From positions 1 through 37,559 of the forward strand of contig BBFE01000044.1 in assembly GCA_001313085.1 (NCBI GenBank): DNA of 37,559 nt, in the 5' to 3' direction. Position numbers and translations under genes: made by a program. This DNA comes from Paenibacillus sp. JCM 18996. Lineage in GTDB: Bacteria > Bacillota > Bacilli > Paenibacillales > NBRC-103111. Every line of letters begins with the position of its first letter. Positions within the stretch are counted from its first letter, which is position 1. This document shows positions 1 through 10,585 of this stretch, in pieces. A model generated the notes under the pieces. That model had not been told where the DNA came from, made no database searches, and worked only from the letters and a program-made list of their open reading frames with translations.

Positions 1-2
1 CA

Positions 3-347
3 GTAGGAGGAGCAGCGGCTCCCGTCTATCCTCCAATGCGCGGAGCACAGATTTTTTTTCCCCCGGTAAATGAGGGGAGCCTTCTCTACACGGAATTCGA
101 TGCGAGCTCCTTGGAAGATACAGCCGAAAGAGAGCCATTACCGGCTTTAGCGGAGCAAGGTTCGGAAGAGAGCAGTGGCCGCAAAGGGGAAGCTAGAGCG
201 AGCATCGCCATCCAAAACGGGGAGGAGCCTGCATCAGCCAAAAGAAGACCGGCCAGACCCAAGGCATCATTATCCCAATTAACGCGGAAACAAAACGCAC
301 CGGCCAGAAAAAAGGCAGAAAGCAACTACCCCTGGATTAACGTCTAG
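3..347 (+). CDS. C-terminal part of an unidentified protein, possibly a spore-coat/LysM (SafA-like) protein; partial at left edge
   Basis: The frame is open from the window edge to the TAA-type stop at 345-347 and the start lies outside the window. The visible part is low-complexity: a Pro/Gly/Ala-rich beginning, then a Glu/Ser-rich stretch, then a basic Lys/Arg/Ala-rich tail ending in YPWINV. No catalytic domain can be seen. It sits directly upstream of bofC and is followed by a strong terminator, so it is the last gene of its unit. In Bacillus the spore-coat morphogenesis gene safA lies in this neighbourhood and has a similarly disordered C-terminal part, which is the only reason to suggest that identity. 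An 8-T run at 53-60 may hide a frameshift, so the first 20 residues are uncertain. Confidence 0.4.
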   Translation, partial: VGGAAAPVYPPMRGAQIFFPPVNEGSLLYTEFDASSLEDTAEREPLPALAEQGSEESSGRKGEARASIAIQNGEEPASAKRRPARPKASLSQLTRKQNAPARKKAESNYPWINV

Positions 348-357
348 GTTCACGCGG

Positions 358-381
358 GCTGCCGCGAGGCAGCTTTTTTTT
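358..381 (+). terminator. Rho-independent terminator after the left-edge gene
   Basis: Perfect 6-bp stem GCTGCC/GGCAGC with a GCGA tetraloop, followed at once by eight T. It closes the transcription unit that enters from the left edge and separates it from bofC. Confidence 0.9.
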
Positions 382-550
382 CCTGTTGACCCTGCAAAAC
401 CAATCTCCGAAGCGCAAATACCCTTTCCCCGCAGACTCAAAAAATCAGAGTTCCGCAGGTTAGTCCGCGGGCGTCCGAGTCTATGCCTGCATTACGTATA
501 ATCGCCGCCGGCGCTGGGAAAAAATGAGGTAAAAACAGGGTTAGAAGGCG

Positions 551-1215
551 ATGCGAATGTATCTATTACATCTATGGAAACAGTTAAAGAAAAAAGCTTC
601 GTTGGAAACGCCGTTGGCTAGCTTTCGGGATCCTTTTCACAGCAGCCGGTCTGTCTGCTTTGGTTTGGGGACGGCATTCCTTCCAGGGAGCTGCATCGCT
701 GAAGCAACAACTGGCTTTCAGCCGTGCGATAACCCAAGAGGAGCCAGCCGCCGCATCTCCGGTGTTAAAAGAAATCAAAGAATATAAAGGCACCCGGGAG
801 ACGTTCAAGCAAACTTTGTATTTATGCGGGGAAGAACTGCAGAATCTTGGCACCTTCACTGCGGATCAAATTCTTTCCTACCATGAAGCACATCCGTATG
901 CGGAAGTGGAGCTCGGGGATCAGGGACAGGTTTATTTTACGGAAAAAATGAACGACCTGACCACCAAATGCAAGGATGGAGCTTTCTTCGGCCTGGATGA
1001 GCACGGCCATTTAACATTGTTTAACGGCCAGCCTCAGCAGGAGCACGCAATGCGAACCTTTTTTTCAATTGAATATCGATTCTTTAAGGAGCTCCCTTCC
1101 CAAGGAAACGATACAGCAGCTGTATGACGGAATTCCGGTGAAAGACGCCGACGAATACAACAGCGTGCTGTCCACCTTCAGCGAATTCGCCCTTGAGGGT
1201 AAGCGGAAGCCATAA
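551..1215 (+). CDS. bofC: BofC, forespore regulator of the sigma-K checkpoint (frameshifted in this sequence)
   Basis: BofC is secreted from the forespore into the intermembrane space, where it restrains the SpoIVB signalling protease and so times sigma-K activation. The corrected product is about 220 residues: a basic N-terminus, one membrane segment at residues ~20-38 (AFGILFTAAGLSALVW), a BofC N-terminal domain, and a C-terminal domain ending with GIPVKDADEYNSVLSTFSEF, typical of the family. Two frameshifts split it: the A run at 590-595 (6 read, 5 expected) and the T run at 1059-1065 (7 read, 6 expected). The position just before ruvC/ruvA matches the csbX-bofC-ruvA order of Bacillus. A forespore (sigma-G) promoter would be expected upstream, but I could not pick one with confidence in 382-550. 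The start ATG 551 is the first with any upstream purine-rich site; ATG 557 is an in-frame alternative. Confidence 0.85.
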
Positions 1216-1228
1216 GCATTGTCACAAG

Positions 1229-1272
1229 AAAAAAACCATTTCAGCCTTTTCAGGGCTGGCATGGTTTTTTTT
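1229..1272 (+). terminator. Terminator after bofC
   Basis: Hairpin with arms AAAACCAT..CAGCC and GGCTG..ATGG around a short loop, preceded by A residues and followed by eight T, so it could work in both directions. It separates bofC from the ruv genes. Confidence 0.85.
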
Positions 1273-1304
1273 GCATACTCACGGCTATCAATATCTGCTA
1301 TAAT
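1271..1304 (+). promoter_or_regulatory. Probable promoter of ruvC (good -10, weak -35)
   Basis: A perfect TATAAT lies at 1299-1304, about 45 bases before the inferred TTG start of ruvC. The best -35 candidate is TTGCAT at 1271-1276, but the 22-base gap is too long for a standard sigma-A promoter, so only the -10 is persuasive. The position just after the bofC terminator fits the start of a ruvC-ruvA-ruvB unit. Confidence 0.4.
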
Positions 1305-1347
1305 GGAAAATGATACATATGTTCGCTTTATGATGGGAGAGAATCGT

Positions 1348-1854
1348 TTGCGAATTTTAGGAATTGATCCCGGTCTGGCCATTGTCGGGTTCGGTTTTAT
1401 CGATAAAGCGGGAAGCAAGCTTACCCCCGTCCAGTACGGGTGCATCCAGACCGAAGCCGGAACCGCCACGCCGCTCAGGCTCCGTGAGGTGTACGATTCG
1501 ATTCTGGCACTGATAGACAAATATAGCCGGATGCTGTAGCGGTGGAGAAGCTGTTTTTTTAACCGGAACGTGACCACGGCGCTCACAGTCGGCGAGGCTC
1601 GCGGTGTGCTGATGCTGGCCGCCGAACAGAAGGGGCTTCACATAGCGGAATATACCCCGCTGCAGGTGAAACAGGCCATTGTCGGGTACGGCAAAGCGGA
1701 AAAAAAAGCAGGTGCAGGAGATGGTGAAGCTGTTTTTTTGCGGCTGTCCGCCGTCCCCAAGCCCGACGATGTGGCTGACGCTTTGGCCATCGCTATCTGC
1801 CACGCCCATTCGTCGACATTACAAATGAAAATTCAAGAGGTAAACAAAAGATGA
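1348..1854 (+). CDS. ruvC: RuvC, Holliday junction resolvase (frameshifted)
   Basis: RuvC cuts Holliday junctions symmetrically in the RuvABC complex. The corrected product is ~168 residues and keeps the acidic catalytic set: Asp in GIDPG near residue 7, Glu in VEKLFFNRN, and the two Asp of [10 protein letters not shown] near the C-terminus. I chose TTG 1348 because a GGGAGA site lies 7 bases upstream and it gives the usual MRILGIDPG beginning; ATG 1330 is an in-frame alternative. The reading is broken by a missing C near 1527 (SPDAVAV would read through), an extra T at 1554-1560, and an offsetting A-run/T-run pair at 1700-1707 and 1733-1739 that garbles about a dozen residues. Its stop overlaps the ruvA start as ATGA, so the two are translationally coupled. 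Bacillus subtilis has no ruvC here, which points to Paenibacillus-like relatives. Confidence 0.9.
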
Positions 1855-2477
1855 TCGATTTTGTAAGAGGTTGGATTGCCCATCGGGAAATGGATTATAT
1901 CGTGGTGGATGTGAACGGTGTGGGCTACCGGGTGTTTGTAGCCAACCCGTACGCGCCGCAGCTGAATGATTCCGAAGAAGTGACTTTGTTCATTCACTAC
2001 AGTGTACGGGAGGACGCACATCTGCTGTACGGCTTTATTACAAGGGAGGAGCAATGGCTGTTCCGCAGGCTGCTGGAGGTGACCGGCATCGGTCCCCGCG
2101 TGGCGATGGGGGTCCTGGCCGGAGGCAGGCCAGAGGCGGTTATTGCCGCCATTCAGCAGGAGAATCTGGCCTTTCTGACCAAGCTGCCTGGCATCGGGCG
2201 CAAGACGGCGCAGAGAATCGTGCTCGATCTGAAAGACAAGCTCAGCGCGGCTTCCATGTCTCACGGAGAGGCGTCCGCTTTCGTGGAAGCGGCTGGCGCT
2301 GGTTTACAGCCGGAAGCTCGCTAGTGTGGAGGGAAGCGAGGGAGGCGCTGATGGCTCTGGCTACACCGAAGCCGAGACCGACAAGGCGTGGAACGCCGTC
2401 AAGCCTAAGGTGAAGGATACGGATGCGGTGGATGCGTGATGAAACTGGCTCTGCAGGCGCTTTTTCAAGGAGCGTAA
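1851..2477 (+). CDS. ruvA: RuvA, Holliday junction DNA helicase subunit (frameshifted C-terminus)
   Basis: RuvA binds the four-way junction as a tetramer and loads the RuvB motors for branch migration. The first ~150 residues read cleanly: the OB-fold domain ([13 protein letters not shown].. [18 protein letters not shown]), then the two helix-hairpin-helix units with [12 protein letters not shown] and [16 protein letters not shown]. After residue ~155 three one-base losses in G/C runs (near 2312, 2359 and 2437) hide domain III, which continues as [20 protein letters not shown] and ends in [13 protein letters not shown] at 2477. Domain III contacts RuvB, so without correction the product would bind junctions but not recruit RuvB. 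It overlaps ruvC by four bases and lies 31 bases before ruvB. Confidence 0.92.
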
Positions 2478-2508
2478 GCCGCAGAGACAAGAAGCAAGGA
2501 GGTAGCCG

Positions 2509-3511
2509 ATGGAGGATCGCATCATTTCGGCGAATTTGATGATGGAAGACCAGGCGGTGGAGTTAAGCCTGCGTCCCCGTTTTTTTTGGCGGAGTATATC
2601 GGCCAAAGCCAAGCCAAGGAAAATTTGAAAATTTATATAGAAGCGGCCAAAATGCGCCGTGAAGCTCTGGATCACGTACTTTTATACGGTCCGCCCGGGC
2701 TCGGGAAGACCACTTTATCGAACATAATCGCCAACGAGCTCGGAGTCAATATACGCACGACCTCTGGGCCTGCGATCGAGCGGCCGGGAGATTTGGCTGC
2801 CCTACTGACGAACCTGCAGGAGAACGACGTGCTGTTCATCGACGAAATCCACCGCCTTCACCGTACGGTGGAGGAGGTGCTGTACCCGGCGATGGAGGAT
2901 TTTGCGCTGGATATCATTATCGGCAAGGGGCCGAGCGCCCGCTCGGTCAGGCTGGACCTGCCGCCTTTTACGCTCATTGGCGCTACTACACGAGCGGGGC
3001 TGCTGTCCGCTCCTTTAAGGGATCGTTTCGGGGTGGTCAGCCGGTTGGAGTATTATACGGTTGATGAATTGGCCTATATTGTGAGCAGGGCGTCCGACAT
3101 TCTGCAAGTTGATACTGTAGGGGAAGCCGCCAGGGAGATCGGCATGCGTTCCCGGGGCACCCCCCGGATCGCTAACCGGCTGCTGAAGCGGGTACGCGAT
3201 TTTGCCCAGGTCAAAGGCGACGGCGTCATTACCCTCGATATTGCCAAAACCGCGCTGAAGCTTATCCAGATCGACGATCTGGGGCTTGACGAGATCGACC
3301 ACAAGATGCTTCGCTCCATTATCAGCTCCTTCAAAGGAGGACCGGTCGGACTGGATACGATCGCGGCCACCATCGGGGAGGAGAGCCAGACGATCGAAGA
3401 TGTGTACGAGCCTTATTTGCTGCAAATCGCTTTCTGCAAAGAACGCCGAGGGGCAGGACGGTAACGCACCGCGCATACAGCCATCTGGGGCTTCCGATTC
3501 CGCAGAGCTGA
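2509..3511 (+). CDS. ruvB: RuvB, branch-migration motor ATPase (frameshifted at both ends)
   Basis: RuvB is the hexameric AAA+ motor that pumps DNA through the RuvA-bound junction. The corrected product is ~334 residues with Walker [10 protein letters not shown], Walker [10 protein letters not shown], the RuvB signature [18 protein letters not shown], sensor-2 [15 protein letters not shown], and a winged-helix C-terminal domain ending in [21 protein letters not shown] 2509 follows AGGAGG with good spacing and gives [18 protein letters not shown]. The T run at 2580-2587 (8 read, 6 expected) breaks the frame after LRPR. A missing G near 3429 (IGF to IAF) hides the last ~30 residues, so the true stop is TGA 3509-3511. 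Confidence 0.93.
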
Positions 3512-3609
3512 TGCCAGGCGGGCCGCCGGAAGGATGAGCTGTGCCGCACGAAGACGGGAGAGGCATCACAAAGTTACGCATCTGCCAAGACGAAAGGGGA
3601 GAGCAGTTC

Positions 3610-5709
3610 ATGTCGAACAGTACGAAAGCGGCTCTGAAAAAAGTTCCTTGGGTGCATAGTTCTTATAGCTTTAATCTTGCCTGGTTTACAGCCGCCTGGC
3701 GCGTATGCCGCCGTTCCCAAACTGGATCAGATCCGCGTAGGCCTTTTTTTTCACGTCGGACAGGTATCAGAACAATGTGTCCACTGTCACTCTAACCTCG
3801 GATCAAGGTTTTCAGGCCGGCTTTAAAGCTCCGGGCTCCGGTAAGCTGTGGCCAATTTCCGGCGGGAACCGAACGGTAAGAGGCTCTTTGAACGAATATA
3901 GAGTGCTGCTGTCGGAGCTTCCGACTCTGGATGAAGCCAAAGCTTTGGGCCGCAAGCTGGAACCGAAGCTCAAGCCGGTCATATACAGCATAAACAGGCA
4001 GGGAAAGACGGTTTACCAGATTTTTTTTCCGGCAGCACTTACGGCTCCAAGCTGCCGCCGATGCCGCTATGAATGAGGCCAAAGCGATGGCCGCTATGCA
4101 GGGGACCGCGCCTCTAGTGACCGGTCCCTACTCCTTGAACGCCGGTTCATACGGAACCGAGGCGGAAGCGGCCGAGCAGGCGCAGACGTTGGCACAGACG
4201 GACATCGCTGCCGAGGTTGCCGTCCAGGAGGATGCGGGAGGCAATCCGGTGTTTTCCGTCTGGTTGGGCCAGGAGACGGATGCCGTCAAGCTTGACGCGC
4301 TGAAGGTAAAGCTGGCGGCTTTGTTCCCCGCCCTTGTGCTGCAGCCGGTTGACAGAAACGTCCCTTCGCTCGTCATCCGCAGCTCCCTCGCGGAGACGGG
4401 CAATGAATTTGTTCCTCATTATTTTGTCGGTACGGGCGGGGAAAAAGTAAGCTTTACTCCCGGGAACAACGGAGCGGGAACGATTACAGTAAGCGAAAAG
4501 TCAGGCGCTTCCTACCGCGGAAGCATTGAACTTTCTCAATTCAACGGACAGATGGCGGTCATCAATGAACTGCCGTTCGAACAATACCTCTACTCGGTCG
4601 TGGGCGCCGAGATGGGAACGGGTTGGCCTGCCGAAGCTTTGAAGGCCCAGGCCGTTGCGGCGAGGACATTTGCCGTTAAACAGGGCAACGCCTATAAGAT
4701 CGCGAATGTGACGGATACCACCCTCGACCAGGTTTATTCGGGAACGGGGAAGGAAAGCGGCGATATCATTTCCGCAGTCGATGCTACACAAGGGGAAATC
4801 CTGACGGTTAAGGATGTCCCTGTATCGGCGCTCTTTTACTCCAATGCCGGAGGAAAGACGGCGGATCCTGCCGAGGTTTGGGGAAATCCGGTCCCTTACA
4901 TTACGTCAGTGGAAAGTCCCGACGATGCCCCCGAACGGAACCGGCCGATGTGGATCCAGGCTGTCTTTGACGATGGCAGATCAGGCTATGTTTTGTCCAC
5001 GCAGGCCAAAAGCACCGGGGATAAAAAAAATGCGGCAGGGTTGGCTTACTATGAAACCGGCTCGGATAAAGTCAGCGTCCGGCTGGAGCCTGCCAGTCAA
5101 TCCAATCCTGCCCTTTTCACTGTGAGCAAAGGGGTGCGGTTCCTTGCTTTGTCGCAGGTGAAAGAGAACAACGCTTATAGCTGGCAAAGAGGGCCGTTCA
5201 CATCGGCCAAGCTGTTGGACAAGGTGAGTACGGTAGCGCCCGGTATTATTGCGCTTCAAAGCCTTCAGGTAACCGGAAAAGGCCCTTCCGGCAGGGTGAC
5301 GGAAATAACGGTCAACGGCAAACCGGTGAAGCTGAAAACATCGGACAGCTGGAGGTCCATCTTCCAAGGGCTGAACAGTACGCTGTTTGATATTGAGGAA
5401 ACGGGAAGGTATACTATATTGGGAGCAGCGGGGGCCGCGCGTACGGTGACTTCGACTCCCGGAGACGTTCACGTGCTTAGCGCCGGCAAGGCCGCCGCTC
5501 CCGCAGCGGGAGCGCAGATGTTTGCGCTAAATGGTGACGGACAGGTTCGCCTGGTTACCAAAGACGCCCAATTTATTTTCAAGGGCAAGGGATACGGCCA
5601 TGGAGTGGGAATGTCCCAGTGGGGAGCCCGTTCGCTTGCCGAACAAGGGTATGATTACAGAGCGATTTTGTTACACTATTACTCCGGAGTGACTATCTCA
5701 AAAGGATGA
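3610..5709 (+). CDS. spoIID: SpoIID/LytB-domain protein with SPOR-like repeats, exported (frameshifted)
   Basis: SpoIID-family proteins are peptidoglycan-processing enzymes; SpoIID itself is a lytic transglycosylase that drives septal remodelling during engulfment. The corrected product starts at ATG 3610 (AAGGGGAG upstream) with a signal peptide (basic start, hydrophobic core IVLIALILPGL, cleavage near AYA-AV). Two to three SPOR-like repeats follow in the first ~250 residues. The SpoIID core then has the catalytic-type Glu in VVGAEMGTGWPAEALKAQ and the C-terminal YGHGVGMSQWGARSLAEQGY and HYYSGV signatures. Frameshifts fall at the A run 3637-3642, T runs 3744-3751 and 4021-4028, and a lost base near 4052; from 4069 the frame is clean to the stop. 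Paenibacillus genomes keep a SpoIID/LytB gene between ruvB and queA, so this may be a paralogue rather than the engulfment SpoIID; the symbol is tentative. Confidence 0.8.
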
Positions 5710-5718
5710 ATGTATAGA

Positions 5719-6823
5719 ATGGATGTATCGAGTTTTGATTTTGAACTGCCGGAAAGGCTCATTGCCCAGACTCCGCTGCCTGACCGTACCGGTTCGAGCT
5801 GTTGACATTAAACAAGGCCACCGGAGAGGTGGAGCACCGCCGATTCGAGGACTTGATAGACTACATGCAAGCCGGGGACCTGCTCGTGTTGAACGATACA
5901 CGGGTTATACCAGCCCGGCTTTTTTTTGGCGTAAAGCGCGAGACGGGAGCCAAGGTGGAGGTGCTTCTGCTGAAGCAGCTGGCAGAGGACCGCTGGGAAG
6001 CGCTGGTCAAACCGGGCAAGAAGCTGCGCGAGGGTGCTGTCATCGATTTCGGAGCGGATGAAACAAGCGGACAAACCTTGTCCGTGCCGCTTAGTAGCGA
6101 AGTGGAAACCGTGGGGGAGATGGGCGCACGTACTTTGAAGTTCCGCTACGAGGGGATCTTTCCGGAAATATTGGACAGGCTTGGGCAAATGCCGCTGCCG
6201 CCATACATAAAAGAGCAGCTGCCGAGAGAAGACAAGGAGCGTTATCAGACCGTATACGCGAGGCATGAAGCTCTGCGGCCGCGCCCACGGCAGGGCTTCA
6301 TTTTACCGAATCCTACCTGGAGAAGCTGAAGAGCAAGGGCATTCGCCTGGCCTTCATTACGCTGCATGTCGGATTGGGGACATTCAGGCCGGTCTCGGCA
6401 GAGACGGTGGAAGAGCATGAAATGCATTCCGAGTTTTACATCCTGCCGCAGGAAACAGCCGATTTAATCAATGAAACCCGTGCCAATGGTCGGAGGGTGA
6501 TTGCTGTAGGAACCACCTCCGCGAGAACATTGGAAACTGCGGCAGGAATCGCCGCCGAGAAAAGATCGTCCGCCGCAGGGGAGCAGGAGGGCGCACTCGT
6601 TCCAATCGCGCCCAGCCAAGGCTGGACGGACATCTTTATTTATCCCGGATACCGTTTCGGCCTTGTGGATGCGCTGCTGACCAATTTTCACCTGCCGAAA
6701 TCGACCCTGCTGATGCTGATCAGCGCGCTGGCGGGCAAAGAGAATGTGCTTAACGCCTACAAGCAGGCAGTGGAGAGGGAGTACCGGTTCTTCTCTTTCG
6801 GGGATGCAATGTTCATTTATTAA
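5719..6823 (+). CDS. queA: QueA, SAM:tRNA ribosyltransferase-isomerase (frameshifted)
   Basis: QueA moves the ribosyl part of S-adenosylmethionine to preQ1 at position 34 of GUN-anticodon tRNAs, forming epoxyqueuosine. The corrected product is ~365 residues: [20 protein letters not shown], then [40 protein letters not shown] and [19 protein letters not shown], all QueA hallmarks. ATG 5710 is an in-frame alternative start nine bases upstream. One base is lost near 5795 (in the PDRT region) and one G near 6271 (ending the segment before [15 protein letters not shown]). The T run at 5920-5927 reads as an extra Phe in ARL-FF-GVK where the family has a single residue, which suggests a three-base over-read that keeps the frame. 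It overlaps the spoIID stop region and leads directly into tgt. Confidence 0.93.
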
Positions 6824-6839
6824 TAGAAAGAAGCGATAA

Positions 6840-7976
<1,137 letters not shown>

Positions 7977-7989
7977 AAGGGAGGTACGA

Positions 7990-8301
7990 ATGTGGGAGCA
8001 AGCTCGGGAGGAATGGGTTCGGCCCTTGCAACTTGGGGACCGTTAGTGTTCATGTTTCTTGTACTTTATTTTCTGCTCATCCGTCCGCAGCAAAAGAGGC
8101 AAAAAAAACACGTACGAACATGTTGAATTCCTTAAAAAAAAGAACGATAAAGTCGTAACGATCGGCGGTTTGCACGGAACGATTGTCGAGATCACGGACG
8201 ATACGGTTGTGCTGCGCGTAAACGACGTTACCAAAATGACGTTTGACCGTTCGGCGATCAACTCCGTCAGATCGACAGACGCCGCAGAGGCAAGCAAGTA
8301 A
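7990..8301 (+). CDS. yajC: YajC, Sec translocase accessory subunit (frameshifted)
   Basis: YajC is a small single-span membrane protein that associates with SecDF. A Ser/Gly-rich N-terminus precedes one membrane segment (PLVFMFLVLYFLLIRP) followed by the family motif RPQQKRQK. The cytoplasmic part then has LKKNDKVVTIGGLHGTIVEI and NDVTKMTFDRSAIN. The start is uncertain: ATG 7990 sits at ideal spacing from GGGAGG but is out of frame with the rest unless one G is missing, and GTG 7992 is in frame. The A runs at 8101-8108 and 8134-8141 each read 8 where 6 would give the expected R-TNMLNSLKKNDK. It closes the queA-tgt-yajC unit, the order found in most Firmicutes. Confidence 0.9.
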
Positions 8302-8315
8302 GCCGGACAAAAGGA

Positions 8316-8378
8316 AATCCCCCTGCAACCAGAGGGTGCGCATGATGCGCATTTCGTTGATCGCAGGGGGATTTTTTT
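8316..8378 (+). terminator. Strong terminator after yajC
   Basis: Arms AATCCCCCTGC (8316-8326) and GCAGGGGGATT (8363-8373) pair perfectly, with an inner GGTGCGCATGATGCGCAT hairpin-forming segment in the loop and a T run to 8378. It also separates yajC from the convergent PAP2 gene. Confidence 0.9.
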
Positions 8379-8411
8379 GCGTCCTTTTATCCCGTGCAGA
8401 GGCCTGTATGC

Positions 8412-9249
8412 TTATTCGTTCTGCTGCTTCAGCCTAATCAAAGCCACACCGCCGAGAGCCCATTTTGGTTCCGATAAATAAAGCGCGGTTCTGGAGGCGA
8501 ACCATCCTAAAGCCACTCCTCCGAGCATATCCGTAAACCAATGGATGCCCAGATAGAAAATGGAGAAAATGATAAAAAACGGCGGTGCAGGCCGTAAACC
8601 AACGCCAGAACCGGCTGCCGACTTGGAGCGAGAATGGCCATGGAAACGGAAATGGAAGTGTGGAGGCTCGGGAAACAGTTGTCCAGCCCCGACAGAGGAC
8701 GGTACTCTTTCTCGAAGCTCGGAAAAAACATCAAGAATGAGCATGCGTACATGCGGATGCACCGACCAGACTTCGTCTACCGGGAAGAACATATAAAAAA
8801 AGGAAAGGCGGCCAAATAATTGATGATCACCGCATAGCATAGGGCATAGAACAGGGTATGGTTTTTTCTTGTAAGTGTACAGGCCGATCGAAACCGCCAT
8901 AAGACACGGAAACACCGCCACATAAGTAAAGGTGGAAAGCAGTGTCAGGACGTCGCTGTGGAATGTATGCTGGATCCAGGGGACAAAGTCCCTTCCAAAC
9001 GGGCGAATTTCGGAGTGAAATCGGACTTGGTCAGTTTGGTGGCCGATTCAAGCCAAAGCTCGGCTTTATTGAGGTAAAGGATGCTCAGCACCGCGCCAGG
9101 TGAACGATAAATTTGACGTTCGTATACATTTCATTGATAAAAGCGCCCGCGATCCGAAAAGGATTTCCTTTTATAGCGACAGCCAGCAGGACTATGACCG
9201 TAATGACGGTATATATGGTGGCCTGGTTCATGGAAGTAAATAAAATCAT
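8412..9249 (-). CDS. PAP2-superfamily membrane phosphatase, Aur1/Ipt1-like (frameshifted)
   Basis: The minus-strand product is an integral membrane protein of ~275 residues with about six hydrophobic segments, starting MILFTSMNQATIYTVITVIV. The active-site blocks of the PAP2 superfamily are present: a Lys-Glu-Tyr-Arg-Pro stretch, FPSLHTSISVSMA (PSxH block), and YLGIHWFTDMLGGVALGW (His-x3-Asp block). The N-C-F-P-S-x-H and H-W-x-T-D forms resemble the inositol-phosphotransferase branch of PAP2. The substrate cannot be told from sequence; lipid phosphates such as phosphatidate or undecaprenyl-pyrophosphate are possible. Several indels break it, including one near 9097, one near 8990 and T/A runs around 8780 and 8795. 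A run of nine C just upstream on the plus strand (9257-9265) lies at the ribosome-binding site. It converges on yajC across a shared terminator and is an insertion relative to the Bacillus gene order. Confidence 0.75.
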
Positions 9250-9338
9250 GATGAAACCCCCCCCCTAAAATCTGGAAAATGGCTGAGTGTATAAATTCTA
9301 ATTATTATAACACAGCAGGGGGCCGGATGAAACGCACG

Positions 9339-9741
9339 CTATTTTTTTGGAATTAACCCCTAGGATTCCCCCTAAAGCTCCGCATAAGACCGTTACCACA
9401 AACAGCATGATTGTATTTTTTTATTAACACCGGCATCATAGGTTAGAAACCCGATAATCAGAATAATCACGGAATAGACGATGCCCAGCAGGCCTCCGTG
9501 GTACCAGCCTTTTTTTTACCGATTTTTTTTCCCGCCGGCGAGCCCCCCGGCAAACAACGAAACCCCGTGGATTACCATAGTATAAGCCACAAGAGAATTT
9601 TCCTGCAAGGAAGTCAAATACATCAGCAGCGATACGATAAGGGTGCCGGCCGCCATAAAAAATCAGCGAATAGAACAATCCGGTAAACAGCGGCGAAGTC
9701 ATTCTCACCTGCGGTACACGATTCATCTGAATCATGGACAT
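9339..9741 (-). CDS. TIGR04086/YrzE-type four-span membrane protein (frameshifted)
   Basis: The corrected product is ~134 residues with four hydrophobic helices: PLFTGLFYSLIF, a second spanning the TLIVSLLMYLTS region, GLLGIVYSVIILIIGFLT, and TIMLFVVTVLCGALGGILG, ending NSKK. A glycine-rich GGLAGGKKS..KKGWYHGG loop precedes helix 3. This pattern and the position between yajC and the DUF421 gene match the TIGR04086 family (B. subtilis yrzE), whose function is not known. It lies on the minus strand here. Four A/T runs (around 9349, 9422, 9512 and 9527) each carry 1-2 extra bases, and a fifth near 9680 breaks the N-terminal helix, so uncorrected translation stops short. Confidence 0.75.
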
Positions 9742-9778
9742 CTTCCTTCCTGATCAACGTTTTATCACCATTCTATGG

Positions 9779-9812
9779 CCAGGCGCAAAGAAATAGTACA
9801 GGTTGCGCCTGG
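9779..9812. repeat. Perfect 10-bp inverted repeat between divergent genes
   Basis: CCAGGCGCAA (9779-9788) and TTGCGCCTGG (9803-9812) are exact reverse complements around a 14-base spacer. There is no T tract. It lies between the minus-strand YrzE-type gene and the plus-strand DUF421 gene, so a bidirectional operator or an mRNA 5' stem are both possible. Confidence 0.6.
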
Positions 9813-9897
9813 CAACATTTGAACAGCCGGCATTTGTATGAGACGGTGGAATCCAGGTGAGAATACCAGATGAAATGACAGGCAGGAGGAGCGGATC

Positions 9898-10585
9898 GTG
9901 GATATTGTGACCATCGTGTTTCGGACCGTATTGATCTACTTTGTCGTCTTTTTTTCATGCTGCGGATTATGGGAAAAAAAAGAGAGATCGGCAAACTGTC
10001 CTTGTTCGACTTCGTCATTTCTATCATGATTGCGGAGATTGCCGTCTTCGTGCTTGAGGATTTGCACCGGCCGATCATAAACGGGATACTGCCAATGGTT
10101 GTCCTCGTATCCATACAGATCGCTATTGCCTATCTTTCCCTGAAAAAAATCAAAAGGTTCGCGCATGGTTCGGCGGAGATGCTTCGCTGATCATACATAA
10201 CGGGAGAATCGACCGGGAGGAAATGAAAAAAAGCAGCGTTACAATCTGGACGACCTGATAGGGCAGCTGCGGCAGAACAAAATTTTGAATGTGTCCGACG
10301 TGGAGTTTGCGATCCTTGAAAACACGGGCAAGCTGACGGTAATCGAGAAAAAAGCATGATGAAGCGCCCCTGGCCCCGGACAAAATCCGTTACGAAGGGC
10401 TGCCCTTGCCTTTAATTATGGATGGAAAAGTGCAGGACAAAAAAAATTTGGAAAAAAATAAACAAGACCCGGTTTTGGCTGAGGAGTGAGCTTCGGGAAA
10501 AAAAGGAATCGCCGACTTCAAAGAGGTGTTTTTTTTGCTCGATTGATCACCGCGGCCGTTTATTTTTTGGACAGAAAAAAGATGA
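9898..10585 (+). CDS. DUF421 (YetF/YrbG-type) membrane protein (frameshifted)
   Basis: The corrected product is ~225 residues. Three N-terminal membrane helices ([46 protein letters not shown]) enclose the family motif [15 protein letters not shown] soluble C-terminal part follows with [31 protein letters not shown], and a second block with [19 protein letters not shown] and a FWLRSEL motif. Start GTG 9898 follows AGGAGGA. The gene is yrbG in the B. subtilis cluster; the family carries an extracytoplasmic-facing or cytoplasmic DUF421 domain of unknown role in spore germination-linked or general membrane biology. A/T runs at 9948-9954, 10345-10350, 10439-10446 and others break it. The 8-A run at 9971-9978 adds an in-frame Lys (MGKKREIG, where the family has MGKREIG). 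The 3' end overlaps the tail of the convergent spoVB, so the exact stop is uncertain. Confidence 0.8.

Noticed and set aside
1065..1809. Long minus-strand frames opposite bofC and ruvC
   Set aside because: They are antisense to well-identified genes, have no ribosome-binding site and encode Cys/Arg/His-rich sequence without family resemblance.
5900..5940. Programmed frameshifting or transcriptional slippage at the A/T runs
   Set aside because: No slippery heptamer plus stem-loop arrangement recurs, and many breaks are not at A/T runs but at short G/C runs. Kept only as the alternative in the homopolymer finding.
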